Assembly: GCA_023389155.1 (NCBI GenBank)
Contig: JAEWEV010000024.1
Location: forward strand, 1 to 43,792
DNA: 43,792 bases
Source: Pseudomonadota bacterium
Lineage (GTDB): Bacteria > Pseudomonadota > Gammaproteobacteria > Burkholderiales > Burkholderiaceae_B
Direction: 5' to 3'
Below the pieces are notes generated by a model. That model was not told where the DNA came from, did no database searches, and saw only the letters and a list, made by a program, of their open reading frames with translations. The translations under genes and the position numbers were made by a program. Below, piece by piece: positions 16,279 through 25,100 of this stretch (position 1 is its first letter; each line of letters begins with the position of its first letter).

Positions 16279-17010
16279 TTATTTTTCCGACACATTATTG
16301 TTGAGGCCGTATCCGGCATCCTGGGCTACCGCTTTCAAACCAGCGATGGTAAACGTGTGCATATGGCGCGCCATATCCTCTACCGTATGCCAATACAGTG
16401 GCTGAATCGGCGTTTCAATCTGCCGGTCAAGTATCAACAACAGTAACACCGGACCGATCACACTTAGTACCGAACGCAGGAGCGCCGGTTCTGTCGCCGG
16501 CATGCCAGTCAGCTCTGTTATTACATCACGCAGCACTTCGAATTTGGGCAAAGTGTCTTCCTGCATGATCTGCGATAGCAGCGGGGAAGGCGCCAGTAAC
16601 TCACGGGCCCACAAGCGGATATGCCAGCTCTTGGCATCATAGGTCGCCCGCAGCAGGCCATGAATCAGCAAGTAAAGTTTTTCTGAAGCCGGGGCGTCGC
16701 TGTGGCCAATCTTCCGGACAAAATCCAGGCTCATTACTTCAAGATGCACTTCCTTGAGGAGAACGAGATACAGACCGTCCCGGCTGCCAAAATGATAATT
16801 CACCGCTGCCATATTGACACCGGCACGCTCGCAGATTGCTTTGCTGGTGGTGTCGGCGTAGCCTTTTTCAGCAAACAGTTCCCCTGCCTTTGCAATGATC
16901 TGCTTAACCGTCGCGTCGCCATCGCTGCGACTGGCCCGGTTAGCACGTGAGGATGGCCGACGACTTTGCAGTTGTGATGTTTTTACACCCGGATTGTTTT
17001 TCTTAATCAT
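16279..17010 (-). CDS. TetR/AcrR-family repressor, CecR (YbiH)-like
   Basis: A 243-residue TetR-family regulator with the helix-turn-helix at about residues 45-75 (TSKAICERAGVNMAAVNYHF) and a C-terminal domain of the CecR type, containing a WHIRLWARELLAPSP segment. It is divergent from a fusion protein, double ATPase and two-permease operon, the same arrangement as E. coli cecR-ybhGFSR, where CecR represses the transporter genes and affects cefoperazone and chloramphenicol sensitivity. I favour the ATG at 17010 (MIKKNNPG); an in-frame ATG at 17040 would add ten hydrophobic residues. An 18-bp perfect palindrome in the shared promoter region is its likely operator. Confidence 0.9.
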   Translation of the reverse strand: MIKKNNPGVKTSQLQSRRPSSRANRASRSDGDATVKQIIAKAGELFAEKGYADTTSKAICERAGVNMAAVNYHFGSRDGLYLVLLKEVHLEVMSLDFVRKIGHSDAPASEKLYLLIHGLLRATYDAKSWHIRLWARELLAPSPLLSQIMQEDTLPKFEVLRDVITELTGMPATEPALLRSVLSVIGPVLLLLILDRQIETPIQPLYWHTVEDMARHMHTFTIAGLKAVAQDAGYGLNNNVSEK

Positions 17011-17050
17011 GGTCGTAATAAAAAATATAGCACATGACATGCTTTACATA

Positions 17051-17068
17051 TAATTCAAATTTGAATTA
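17051..17068. promoter_or_regulatory. 18-bp perfect palindrome, probable TetR/CecR operator
   Basis: TAATTCAAATTTGAATTA is its own reverse complement and lies in the 112-base gap between the TetR gene and the transporter operon, where both promoters must be. TetR dimers bind such sites, so autoregulation together with repression of the transporter is expected. A further AT-rich half-site-like stretch follows to about 17090. Confidence 0.75.
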
Positions 17069-17122
17069 GAATTATAACTTAAATTTCCCGATCGAATACA
17101 TTCCGGAAGAAATATTCCAATC

Positions 17123-18166
17123 ATGAACAGAAAAATTGCAGTCGTAGTCATCCTTGCGGTTCTTGCCATTGCGGCAGGGTCCTGGTGGTTCTATTGGCGC
17201 CCGGCTCCCACCTCCGATCATCTCACGCTGTATGGCAATGTCGATATCCGGCAGATTTCACTGGCCTTTGAAAACAGCGACCGGGTCCGGGAAATGCGCG
17301 TAGAGGAAGGCGATCAGGTCAAGGCGGGGCAGGTACTGGCCACGCTGGACACACGCAGCCTGACGCTGCAGGCTGCGCAGGCCAGGGCACAGGTTGATGC
17401 GCAGGAGCAGGCGTTATTACGACTGAAAAACGGTAGTCGTCCCGAAGAGGTCGAGCAGCTGCAGGCACAGGTCAAAGCGGCCGAGGCAGAAGCCAGACAG
17501 GCACAGATCCGTTACAAAAGGCTGAAGGATATCGCCACACGTTCAGGGGGTCAGGCCATCAGCAAGCAGGAAGTGGACGACACCATGGCTTCCGCGCAGG
17601 TCGCAGAAGCCCAGCTGGAAAATCAGCGCAAGGCGCTAAAACTGTCGCAGATTGGTCCTCGCTCAGAAGACATTGCACAGGCGCAGGCACAACTGGAAGC
17701 CGCAAAATCCAATCTGGCCCTGCTGGAACATCGGCTAACCCTTTCGGTACTCAAATCACCCACAGACGCCATTGTGCGCGCCCGCCTGCTGGAGCCCGGA
17801 GATATGGCGTCGCCTGCCAAACCCGTCTACACATTGGCTTTGACTTCGCCCAAATGGGTTCGCGCGTATGTAAACGAAATCCAGCTTGGCCATGTCAAAC
17901 CTGATATGACGGCAACCATACGAACCGACAGTCATCCTGACGAGCCCATTTCAGGGCGTATTGGCTACATCTCGCCCGTTGCTGAATTTACACCCAAAAA
18001 TGTGCAGACCGAAGAGCTGCGCACCAGCCTTGTCTACGAGGTAAGGATTCTGGTTGACGATGCCGAAAACCGTCTGCGCCTGGGTATGCCGGCTACTGTG
18101 AATATTGCCCTTGAGAAGGCAGTGCCCGACAGGGACGGCAAACTTGCGCCAGGAGATCGCAAGTGA
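17123..18166 (+). CDS. HlyD-family membrane fusion protein, YbhG-like
   Basis: A 347-residue periplasmic adaptor anchored by one N-terminal membrane segment (about residues 5-25). A lipoyl/barrel half-motif (VREMRVEEGDQVKAGQVLATLD) is followed by a long coiled-coil hairpin rich in Gln/Ala/Glu (about 85-215) and the returning half (LKSPTDAIVRARLLEPGDMA), then a beta-barrel domain. This is the E. coli YbhG layout and length. It links the ABC permeases to an outer-membrane channel such as TolC. GGAAGAA lies upstream of the ATG. It overlaps the next gene by four bases (GTGA), so the operon is tightly coupled. Confidence 0.94.
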   Translation: MNRKIAVVVILAVLAIAAGSWWFYWRPAPTSDHLTLYGNVDIRQISLAFENSDRVREMRVEEGDQVKAGQVLATLDTRSLTLQAAQARAQVDAQEQALLRLKNGSRPEEVEQLQAQVKAAEAEARQAQIRYKRLKDIATRSGGQAISKQEVDDTMASAQVAEAQLENQRKALKLSQIGPRSEDIAQAQAQLEAAKSNLALLEHRLTLSVLKSPTDAIVRARLLEPGDMASPAKPVYTLALTSPKWVRAYVNEIQLGHVKPDMTATIRTDSHPDEPISGRIGYISPVAEFTPKNVQTEELRTSLVYEVRILVDDAENRLRLGMPATVNIALEKAVPDRDGKLAPGDRK

Positions 18167-20295
18167 GCAGCGATCGCGTGGCACCTGGCAACCCGCCGGT
18201 CACGGTAAATGGCAATCAGACGGCGGTTGACGGCGACACGCAAAACAGCAGCAGCGTCACACTTGCCGTCGACGCCAAGGGAATCGGCAAGCGTTTCAAA
18301 GTCAGGGAGACCGGCGAAATCGTGCAGGCGCTGGATCAGATTGACCTGCAGGTAGCCACCGGACAACTTACGGCAATTGTGGGCCCGGATGGTGCGGGCA
18401 AAACCACATTCCTTCGGCTGGTTTCCGGACTGATGCAGCCAGACACCGGAGACTTGCAGGTTCTGAACACAGATGTCATTCGCAACCCGCAGCACGTTCA
18501 GAATCGCATCAGCTATATGCCGCAGAAGTTCGGGCTGTACGAAGATCTCAGTGTTCAGGAGAATCTGGACTTGTACGCGGACTTGCATGGTGTACCGCAA
18601 GAAGTACGGCGGGAGCGCTTTGCCAGTCTGCTGCAAATGACAGATCTGAAGCGGTTTACCTCGCGACTGGCGGGTAAGCTTTCAGGTGGCATGAAGCAAA
18701 AACTGGGACTGGCCTGCACACTGGTTCGGTCTCCGGAACTTTTGCTTCTGGACGAACCCACGGTGGGAGTCGATCCGCTCTCTCGGCGAGAGCTGTGGGA
18801 AATCGTACAGAAACTGAGGGAGGCAGAGAATCTTTCTGTCTTGCTGACTACCGCCTATCTGGACGAAGCCGAGCGCTGTGCCAGCGTCTACGTTCTGCAC
18901 GAAGGCCGCCTGCTTTCCAGCGGCCCTCCGCAGAGAACAAGCGATCACGCCCGTGATCTGTGCTATCTCGTGACACCGAGTGACACTGAACATCCACGCG
19001 ATCTGCAGGCCCGATTGCTCGATAACACCACAGCTGTCATTGACGCTGTACCAGAAGCAGGAGATGTGCGCGTGATCCGGCGCGCTGACGTTAATACCGA
19101 AAAGCTGCAATTGAATGGGCGACACCTGGTACCCACCGAAGCAAAGCTTGAAGATGGCTTTATGGTACTGCTGCGTACGAGAAGCAGCCAGCATGCGGCA
19201 GACAACCCTAGCGGCAACGATAAAAACAGTGATACGGACAGCGACTCGAACATCCTCAACGAATCACGAATGTCATCCACCCCTGCAACCGCGGCTGCCG
19301 AGACATCTCTGACACCCATTGACTCTTCTCGCGCAGCAAAGCCGCATGCCAGCGCGATAGACGTGGCCGCAGTTGGCACTAAGCAGCGCGACCTGCATGA
19401 ACACGCAAATACAGAATCGAAGAACGATGCCTTTAGCCTTGACGCCGTCACAAGCCAGGAGACAACGCTTGAGACCGGGAGTGAGGACAGCAAAAATCAC
19501 CGCGAGAATCTGAAGCATGCCGAGGCCAATGTAGTGATCGACGTCAAAGATCTGGTCAGAAAATTTGGCGATTTCACGGCCGTGGACAGCACGACCTTCA
19601 ACGTCAAACGCGGTGAAATTTTTGGACTGCTTGGCCCTAACGGCGCGGGCAAAACAACAACCTTTCGCATGCTTTGCGGCCTGCTGCCGGCCACTAGCGG
19701 GCATGCAGAAGTAGCCGGTATGGATATGCGCAAGGCACGCGCAGAGGCCCGTCAGCGCATAGGCTATGTCTCACAAAAATTCGCACTCTACGGCAATCTG
19801 TCAGTCATAGAAAATCTCCGTTTCTTCGGACGGGCGTACGGCTTGTCACGCAAAGACCTCGCGCGGCGCATTGACGCCGTTCTGACCCAGTTTGAATTGC
19901 AGCGTTACGAAAAAATGCCTGCAGGTCAGCTGCCGGGAGGCGTCAAACAACGTCTTGCCATGGCCGTAGGATTACTTCACGAACCCGATGTACTGTTTCT
20001 GGATGAGCCCACCAGCGGCACCGATCCGTTGGCTCGACGCGGATTCTGGCGCCGCATCACTGAACTGGCCGGAGGGGGCACCACAATTGTTATTACCACA
20101 CACTTCATGGAAGAAGCCGAGTATTGCGACCGTATTGTCATCCAGGATGCCGGAAAACTTGTCGCTTACGGTACGCCCGATCAAGTGCGAACACAGGCAG
20201 GTGGATCAACGCGAATGACCATGCAAACCGCATTCATCCAGATCGTCGAACAGGGGCGCAGTGAGCGGAATAATAACGAAAAGGTGGCGGCATGA
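18163..20295 (+). CDS. Double-ATPase ABC transporter subunit, YbhF-like
   Basis: A 710-residue protein with two ABC nucleotide-binding domains in one chain, like E. coli YbhF (about 580 residues). Domain 1: Walker A GPDGAGKTT (74-82), signature LSGGMKQ (173-179), Walker B LLLLDEPT (193-200). Domain 2: Walker A GPNGAGKTTT (491-500), signature LPGGVKQ (590-596), Walker B VLFLDEPT. The start is a GTG that overlaps the previous stop. Residues about 340-456, between the domains, are low-complexity, rich in Ser, Thr, Asp, Asn, Glu and Ala, with no recognisable fold; they account for the extra length. The signature Ser of domain 2 is replaced by Pro. It powers the two permeases encoded next. Confidence 0.93.
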   Translation: MSSDRVAPGNPPVTVNGNQTAVDGDTQNSSSVTLAVDAKGIGKRFKVRETGEIVQALDQIDLQVATGQLTAIVGPDGAGKTTFLRLVSGLMQPDTGDLQVLNTDVIRNPQHVQNRISYMPQKFGLYEDLSVQENLDLYADLHGVPQEVRRERFASLLQMTDLKRFTSRLAGKLSGGMKQKLGLACTLVRSPELLLLDEPTVGVDPLSRRELWEIVQKLREAENLSVLLTTAYLDEAERCASVYVLHEGRLLSSGPPQRTSDHARDLCYLVTPSDTEHPRDLQARLLDNTTAVIDAVPEAGDVRVIRRADVNTEKLQLNGRHLVPTEAKLEDGFMVLLRTRSSQHAADNPSGNDKNSDTDSDSNILNESRMSSTPATAAAETSLTPIDSSRAAKPHASAIDVAAVGTKQRDLHEHANTESKNDAFSLDAVTSQETTLETGSEDSKNHRENLKHAEANVVIDVKDLVRKFGDFTAVDSTTFNVKRGEIFGLLGPNGAGKTTTFRMLCGLLPATSGHAEVAGMDMRKARAEARQRIGYVSQKFALYGNLSVIENLRFFGRAYGLSRKDLARRIDAVLTQFELQRYEKMPAGQLPGGVKQRLAMAVGLLHEPDVLFLDEPTSGTDPLARRGFWRRITELAGGGTTIVITTHFMEEAEYCDRIVIQDAGKLVAYGTPDQVRTQAGGSTRMTMQTAFIQIVEQGRSERNNNEKVAA

Positions 20296-21491
20296 CGACA
20301 CAGCGGATACCGCCATCCCCAACATCAGAACAGGAACCGCCGCAGGCACCACTGATGCAGACCGACTATCAAAGCAGCTTCTGGATTCGCCTGATTTCTC
20401 TGACTCGCAAGGAATTTCGCCAGCTCTGGCGCGATGCCAGCAACCTGCTCATTGGTATCGGACTGCCGATAGCGCTGATTCTCATCTTTGGCTATGCCCT
20501 CACCTTCGATGTGCGCGAGGCCCGCATCGCCGTGGTGCTGGAAGACCCCTCGCCAGTCGCGCACAGCCTGGCGTCCAGTCTCGAACACTCGGAGTATCTT
20601 ATTCCTGTCAAGGTGACCTCCATGCACGAGGCGACCCGTATGATGAAGGCACACGAAGCAGACGCAGTGCTCAGGATTCCATCTGACTTCGCGAGGCGTT
20701 TGTCTTTGGGCGACGCGCAGGTACAGACTTTGCTGCTGGGGTCGGATCCGACGCGAGCCAGTGCAGTGCGCAGCTACCTCGAAGGTGCCGTGGCAACATG
20801 GGGAGAGAAACAGGCATCGCGCAGCAATAGCGTCGCGGGCCAGGGCTCTGTGGTAATTGTTGACCGCATGTGGTTCAACGCCGCCAACAACAGTACCTGG
20901 TATCTGGTTCCCGGCTTAATTGCACTTATCATGACACTGGTGGGAACATTTCTGACTGCATTGGTGATGGCAAGGGAATGGGAGCGCGGCACGATTGAGG
21001 CGCTGTTTGTGACGCCGGTGCGCCCCGTCGAGATTCTTATTGCAAAAATCATCCCCTATTTCTTCATCGGATTGCTCGGTATGGTCTTGTGTGTAGTCAC
21101 GGCCCGCTTTCTTTTTCATGTGCCACTATACGGTTCCATGTGGATCCTGGTCATGTCATCGATGCTTTATATGCTGGTATCACTGGGTATCGGCCTGCTG
21201 ATCTCTGCCATGACCAAAAACCAGTTCCTGGCCAGCCAGGTGGCGCTTCTGGCAAGTTTTCTGCCGGCCATGATGCTAACCGGTTTCATTTTTGACTTGC
21301 GCAATGTTCCAACAGCGGTCTACGTCATTGGCCAATTGGTGCCCGCGACCTATTTCATGGAGCTGGTCAAGTCCCTGTTCCTGGCCGGCAACTACTGGCC
21401 GATGATCATCAAACACTGCACGATCCTGGCGATCTATGCAGTCGCCCTCCTGGGACTGGCGCGCTTTGTCACCCGCAAGCGACTGGACTGA
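20292..21491 (+). CDS. ABC-2 type permease, YbhS-like
   Basis: A 399-residue ABC-2 family permease. After a hydrophilic N terminus of about 40 residues, one membrane segment (IGIGLPIALILIFGYAL) precedes a large extracytoplasmic domain (about 75-205), then five membrane helices to the C terminus, including the conserved EREWERGTIEALFVTPVRP-type coupling segment (here AREWERGTIEALF). It overlaps the ATPase gene by four bases (ATGA). It should pair with the next permease to form the heterodimeric membrane pore. Cationic drugs or antibiotics are likely substrates by analogy with YbhS. Confidence 0.93.
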   Translation: MTTQRIPPSPTSEQEPPQAPLMQTDYQSSFWIRLISLTRKEFRQLWRDASNLLIGIGLPIALILIFGYALTFDVREARIAVVLEDPSPVAHSLASSLEHSEYLIPVKVTSMHEATRMMKAHEADAVLRIPSDFARRLSLGDAQVQTLLLGSDPTRASAVRSYLEGAVATWGEKQASRSNSVAGQGSVVIVDRMWFNAANNSTWYLVPGLIALIMTLVGTFLTALVMAREWERGTIEALFVTPVRPVEILIAKIIPYFFIGLLGMVLCVVTARFLFHVPLYGSMWILVMSSMLYMLVSLGIGLLISAMTKNQFLASQVALLASFLPAMMLTGFIFDLRNVPTAVYVIGQLVPATYFMELVKSLFLAGNYWPMIIKHCTILAIYAVALLGLARFVTRKRLD

Positions 21492-21496
21492 ACACT

Positions 21497-22612
21497 ATGC
21501 TGTCAATCTTCAACTATCTGCTGCGTCTGCTCAACCTGTGCCAGAAAGAATTCATTGCTGTGTTAAAGGATCCCGCCAATCGCGTTATCCTGATAGTGCC
21601 TCCGATTCTTCAGAGCATGCTGTTTGGTTACGCGGCAAATTTTGACCTGACCAATGTACCCTACGCGGTTCTGGACGAAAGCCGCGGGGGCGCCTCTACC
21701 GAACTTATCGCCCGTTTTGACGGCACGGGGGTATTCCATCGCGTTGCTACTTTGGAATCTGCCAGTCAAATTTCAGATGTGATTGATACCGGCTCAGCAC
21801 TGCTTGTTGTGCATTTCAGCCCCGATTTCGAGCCGTTGCTTGCCGCCGGAAAGGCCACCCCGCTGCAGGTCATACTGGATGGCCGCAATTCCACCACAGC
21901 CGGCGCCGCTACCGGGCAGCTGCAAGCCATCGTCTCGGCCTATAACCAGCGTGACACAAGCCAGGTCAAACCGGCTGTCTCCGTCACCTCGCGTGCCTGG
22001 TACAACCCCAATCTGGAGACACGCTGGAATATTGTGCCGGCGCTAATTGCCTCACTCAGCATGATACAAACCATCATGCTCGCCGCGCTGTCTGTCGCCC
22101 GCGAACGCGAACAGGGGACTTTTGATCAGCTGCTGGTCACTCCCTATACGCCCCTGCAGATCATGATCGGAAAAGCGCTTCCGTCCATCGCTATTGGCCT
22201 GTCACAGGCCATGCTGGTTCTGTGCATCGCGTTGTACTGGTTCGATATTCCAATGGCAGGCAGCTTCTGGTCACTCTTTCTGGCCATGCTGATGTTCATG
22301 ATTACAATTGTAGGAATCGGCCTTTCCATCTCGGCGCTCTCTGCCAACATGCAGCAGGCCATGCTTTACACGTTTGTGATGATCATGCCCCTGACCCTGC
22401 TGTCAGGGCTGGCAACGCCTATAAACAACATGCCACATTTCATGCAGATCGCCACCTATGCCAATCCCTTGCGGTTCGCCATTGATCTGGTGCGCCGGAT
22501 TTATCTGGAAGGCTCCCCGCTTACCCTGCTATGGCATGACTTTGTACCGTTTGTTGCCATTACACTTGTGACCATGCCGCTTGCTGCCTGGCTGTTCCGC
22601 AACAAGCTGTAG
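21497..22612 (+). CDS. ABC-2 type permease, YbhR-like
   Basis: A 371-residue ABC-2 permease with one N-terminal membrane segment (about residues 23-43), a large extracytoplasmic domain (about 45-175) and five C-terminal helices. The coupling segment AREREQGTFDQLLVTPYTP and the C-terminal YANPLRFAIDLVRRIYLEG are typical of YbhR proteins. It starts five bases after the previous stop and is the last gene of the YbhGFSR-like operon. It is shorter than its partner mainly at the N terminus, which fits the normal YbhS/YbhR pair. Confidence 0.93.
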   Translation: MLSIFNYLLRLLNLCQKEFIAVLKDPANRVILIVPPILQSMLFGYAANFDLTNVPYAVLDESRGGASTELIARFDGTGVFHRVATLESASQISDVIDTGSALLVVHFSPDFEPLLAAGKATPLQVILDGRNSTTAGAATGQLQAIVSAYNQRDTSQVKPAVSVTSRAWYNPNLETRWNIVPALIASLSMIQTIMLAALSVAREREQGTFDQLLVTPYTPLQIMIGKALPSIAIGLSQAMLVLCIALYWFDIPMAGSFWSLFLAMLMFMITIVGIGLSISALSANMQQAMLYTFVMIMPLTLLSGLATPINNMPHFMQIATYANPLRFAIDLVRRIYLEGSPLTLLWHDFVPFVAITLVTMPLAAWLFRNKL

Positions 22613-22648
22613 TCGCAGGCTTTATCACGGCATCGTAGCGGCAAATAT

Positions 22649-22705
22649 AAAAAAGCCTGAGCATGATATTGCAGATGCAAATGCAATCGCAATTGATGCT
22701 CAGGC
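22649..22705 (-). terminator. Intrinsic terminator, minus strand
   Basis: GCCTGAGCAT (22655-22664) and ATGCTCAGGC (22696-22705) form a perfect 10-bp stem; the loop contains a second ATTGC/GCAAT pairing. Six A at 22649-22654 give a T tract when read on the minus strand, so it ends the AhpD-like transcript. It may also block read-through from the ABC operon on the + strand. Confidence 0.8.
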
Positions 22706-22748
22706 TATGGCCTCACCCCTGGTGGCATTACCAATACGGAAAAAAACC

Positions 22749-23219
22749 TCAAGCTGCGGCTGTCTGTTCCGCTTGATTGACTGGATGCACTGTTCTGGCG
22801 GTCAGCACCAGGCGATTCCAGCCGTTGATCGAAATAATCGCCAGGGTGTACGCCGCGATCTGCGCCTCGGAAAAGAACTCGCGCATAGCGTTGTAATCCT
22901 TATCGGGAGCGCCGGTTTCTGAGACGAGCGTAATCGCCTCGGTCCAGGCGATGAGTGCACGCTCTTTGGGACTGAATACCTGCGCTTCCTGCCACACGCA
23001 AAGCAGATCCAGCTGTTGCGGATTCAGCCCATCATTTCGCGCTTCCTGTAAATGCATGTTCACGCAAAACGTGCAGCCATTGATCTGTGATGCACGAATT
23101 TTAATCAAATGCAGCAATGGTTTTTCAACGTCGGGATTCTGCATGACAGCAGACTCCAGCGCGTACATGGCTTTATAAACAGCAGGGGCAGTTTTGGGGA
23201 AATCATATCGGGCTTGCAT
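22749..23219 (-). CDS. AhpD-like/carboxymuconolactone decarboxylase-family protein
   Basis: A 156-residue all-helical protein of the AhpD/carboxymuconolactone decarboxylase family. The redox motif CTFC with the following His in NGCTFCVNMHLQEA, preceded by HLIKIRASQ, is the usual peroxidase-type active site, so it probably reduces peroxides using thiol pairs. GGAG lies six to nine bases before the ATG. It is a single-gene transcript with its own terminator, convergent with the ABC operon. Such genes are often induced by oxidants; no regulator is adjacent. Confidence 0.92.
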   Translation of the reverse strand: MQARYDFPKTAPAVYKAMYALESAVMQNPDVEKPLLHLIKIRASQINGCTFCVNMHLQEARNDGLNPQQLDLLCVWQEAQVFSPKERALIAWTEAITLVSETGAPDKDYNAMREFFSEAQIAAYTLAIISINGWNRLVLTARTVHPVNQAEQTAAA

Positions 23220-23555
23220 TACAGGCTCCAGAAAATTGCATTTGAATTAAAAAACAAATCGATGTCTCGAATTGAACAACGACTTGATGTTATCCCGTTT
23301 TGTGGCCAGTCGAAAGAGCCAAGATTGATCACTTTTACTGGTCCATATAAAATTGTCTGATCCGTTTGGATCCACGAGCAAAGCCGAGCTGATATCCAGC
23401 AGTACTCTACTGAACCCCACTCTGCTCAACGCTACGCCACTTACTCCTCTTCGTACCACGTCTTGACTTCTTTTTCCTTTACCCTGTCTTTCTTAGCCTT
23501 GCCTCACCTCGTCATGCCATCCTATGCCTTGCCGCTCAGAAAGGCTTTAAGCAGC
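23220..23555. other. 336-base non-coding gap with a C-rich, G-poor tract
   Basis: No gene is supported between the AhpD-like gene and the MocR-type gene. Immediately upstream of the AhpD-like gene an AT-rich segment (23231-23262) holds TTTGAATTA, a half of the palindrome at 17051-17068, and probably the promoter. From about 23390 the + strand is strikingly pyrimidine-rich: 23401-23520 has 46 C against 13 G by my count. A short ORF on the minus strand (23247-23459) looks random. Confidence 0.6.
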
Positions 23556-25001
23556 TCACAAAAGCGGCAGGATACGTTTACCGAGGTCGCGTGCTGCCTC
23601 GCGTGATGGCACATTGGTAAAACTCAGCAAAAGCCCGTGACTGGAGGAAGGCTTCAGATACCACCGTGACAGCCCATCGGCGAACATTCCTTGTTCCCGT
23701 ATGCGGCATGCTAGCGCAACGTCATCGAACTGCGCAGCGTCGCGCGCCCGGAGAATCAAATGCATCCCGCCAGGCTGCAGATCTGCGCGCATTCGATGTC
23801 CCAGGATATCCATCAGCCCTGCCGCTACTTCTTCACGTCTCTCGGTATACAGTCTGCGCATCCGCTGAATATGACGGCTGAAATGGCCTTCTTTCATAAA
23901 CGCCGTGACGATCGCCTGCGTAAGTGCGGGCACGCCCCCTCCAAGTGTTTTAACAGCCGCGTCAAATCTGCTGACGATTGCCTGAGGAACGACAAAATAA
24001 GCCAGACGCAAGCCAGGAAACATAACCTTGCTGAACGTGCCTGAATAGATCACCCTGCCCTGTGAATCCAGACTTTTAAGGGCGGGAAGTGGTTTGCCCT
24101 GATATCGATATTCGCCATCGTAATCGTCTTCCAGTATCCAGGCATTGTTTCTTGCGGCCCAGTCCAGCAGCGCGAGCCGGCGAGGCAGGGACAGCGATAC
24201 GCTAAGGGGGCTCTGATGTGCAGGGGTCACGACAGCCAGACGCGCATCGGGATTATCACGCTCGCCATCCTGAACACAAACCCCCTCCTCATCTACCGGC
24301 ACCGGAACCAGTTCAACAGCGGCCTTTCTCAATACATTCCGTGTCGGCTCATACCCGGGGTCTTCAACCCATACCTTATCTCCCGGCGCAAGCAAAGTAC
24401 GCAATAGCAGATCCAGTGTCTCGCGATAGCCGGATGTAATAAACACCTGCTGCGGTACGCAATCAATTCCCCGTGAGACACGCAAATAGCCTGCAATCGC
24501 TTCGCGTAAAGGCGTTGCACCACCAAAGAGTGGGTAAACCATGTCCTGCGGCTGCGTGCTGCGGGCACAACGCGCCGCAAGGCGCGCCCATACCTTTCTT
24601 GGGAACGCGTCAAGGGCAGGCAATCCGAGTTGAAAGGGTGGCACGGCAGGCTGTCGTGGCAAAGCGGCTAGCGGCGTAGCTGCAGGACTTTGCAGTAACG
24701 ATGATCCGCCCGGCATGTGATCCAGACCCGGCATCACAATGGTTCCTGCCTGCCCTTTTGCCTGCACATATCCTTCTGATACCAGTAGACTGTATGCCGA
24801 CTCAATCGTACCGCGAGCCAGCCCCAGTTCCTTTGCCAGTGCACGAGCCGCCGGAATGCGTTCGCCCGGGGCAATTAAGCCTTCGGTAATGGCATTACGC
24901 AGACGCAAATAGATCTGCTGATACAAAGGCACACTGGCTTGTGGATCAAGCGAAGATAAACCGTAGCGTTCTGGCTGATTGATGGGAGCGGCAGGCGTCA
25001 T
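23556..25001 (-). CDS. MocR/PdxR-type GntR regulator with aminotransferase domain
   Basis: A 481-residue fusion of a GntR winged helix (about residues 22-90, SVPLYQQIYLRLRNAITEGLIAPGERIPAARALAKELG) with a fold-type I aminotransferase domain (about 115-480). The PLP lysine is in SGTFSKVMFPGLR. Known members sense pyridoxal phosphate (PdxR), GABA (GabR) or taurine. The PLP-synthase genes that PdxR normally controls are not adjacent; instead a GNAT gene lies divergently 99 bases away, so this protein probably controls that gene and perhaps the azoreductase. The ribosome site before the ATG at 25001 is weak. Confidence 0.93.
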   Translation of the reverse strand: MTPAAPINQPERYGLSSLDPQASVPLYQQIYLRLRNAITEGLIAPGERIPAARALAKELGLARGTIESAYSLLVSEGYVQAKGQAGTIVMPGLDHMPGGSSLLQSPAATPLAALPRQPAVPPFQLGLPALDAFPRKVWARLAARCARSTQPQDMVYPLFGGATPLREAIAGYLRVSRGIDCVPQQVFITSGYRETLDLLLRTLLAPGDKVWVEDPGYEPTRNVLRKAAVELVPVPVDEEGVCVQDGERDNPDARLAVVTPAHQSPLSVSLSLPRRLALLDWAARNNAWILEDDYDGEYRYQGKPLPALKSLDSQGRVIYSGTFSKVMFPGLRLAYFVVPQAIVSRFDAAVKTLGGGVPALTQAIVTAFMKEGHFSRHIQRMRRLYTERREEVAAGLMDILGHRMRADLQPGGMHLILRARDAAQFDDVALACRIREQGMFADGLSRWYLKPSSSHGLLLSFTNVPSREAARDLGKRILPLL

Positions 25002-25100
25002 GGACTAGTCCGTATCTCGTTTCTTGGCTCTTCTGATTATGGCATAGGGAAATTAGCATGTGTACATAGACTGGAAATTACACTTGAAATGGAGTAGAAA

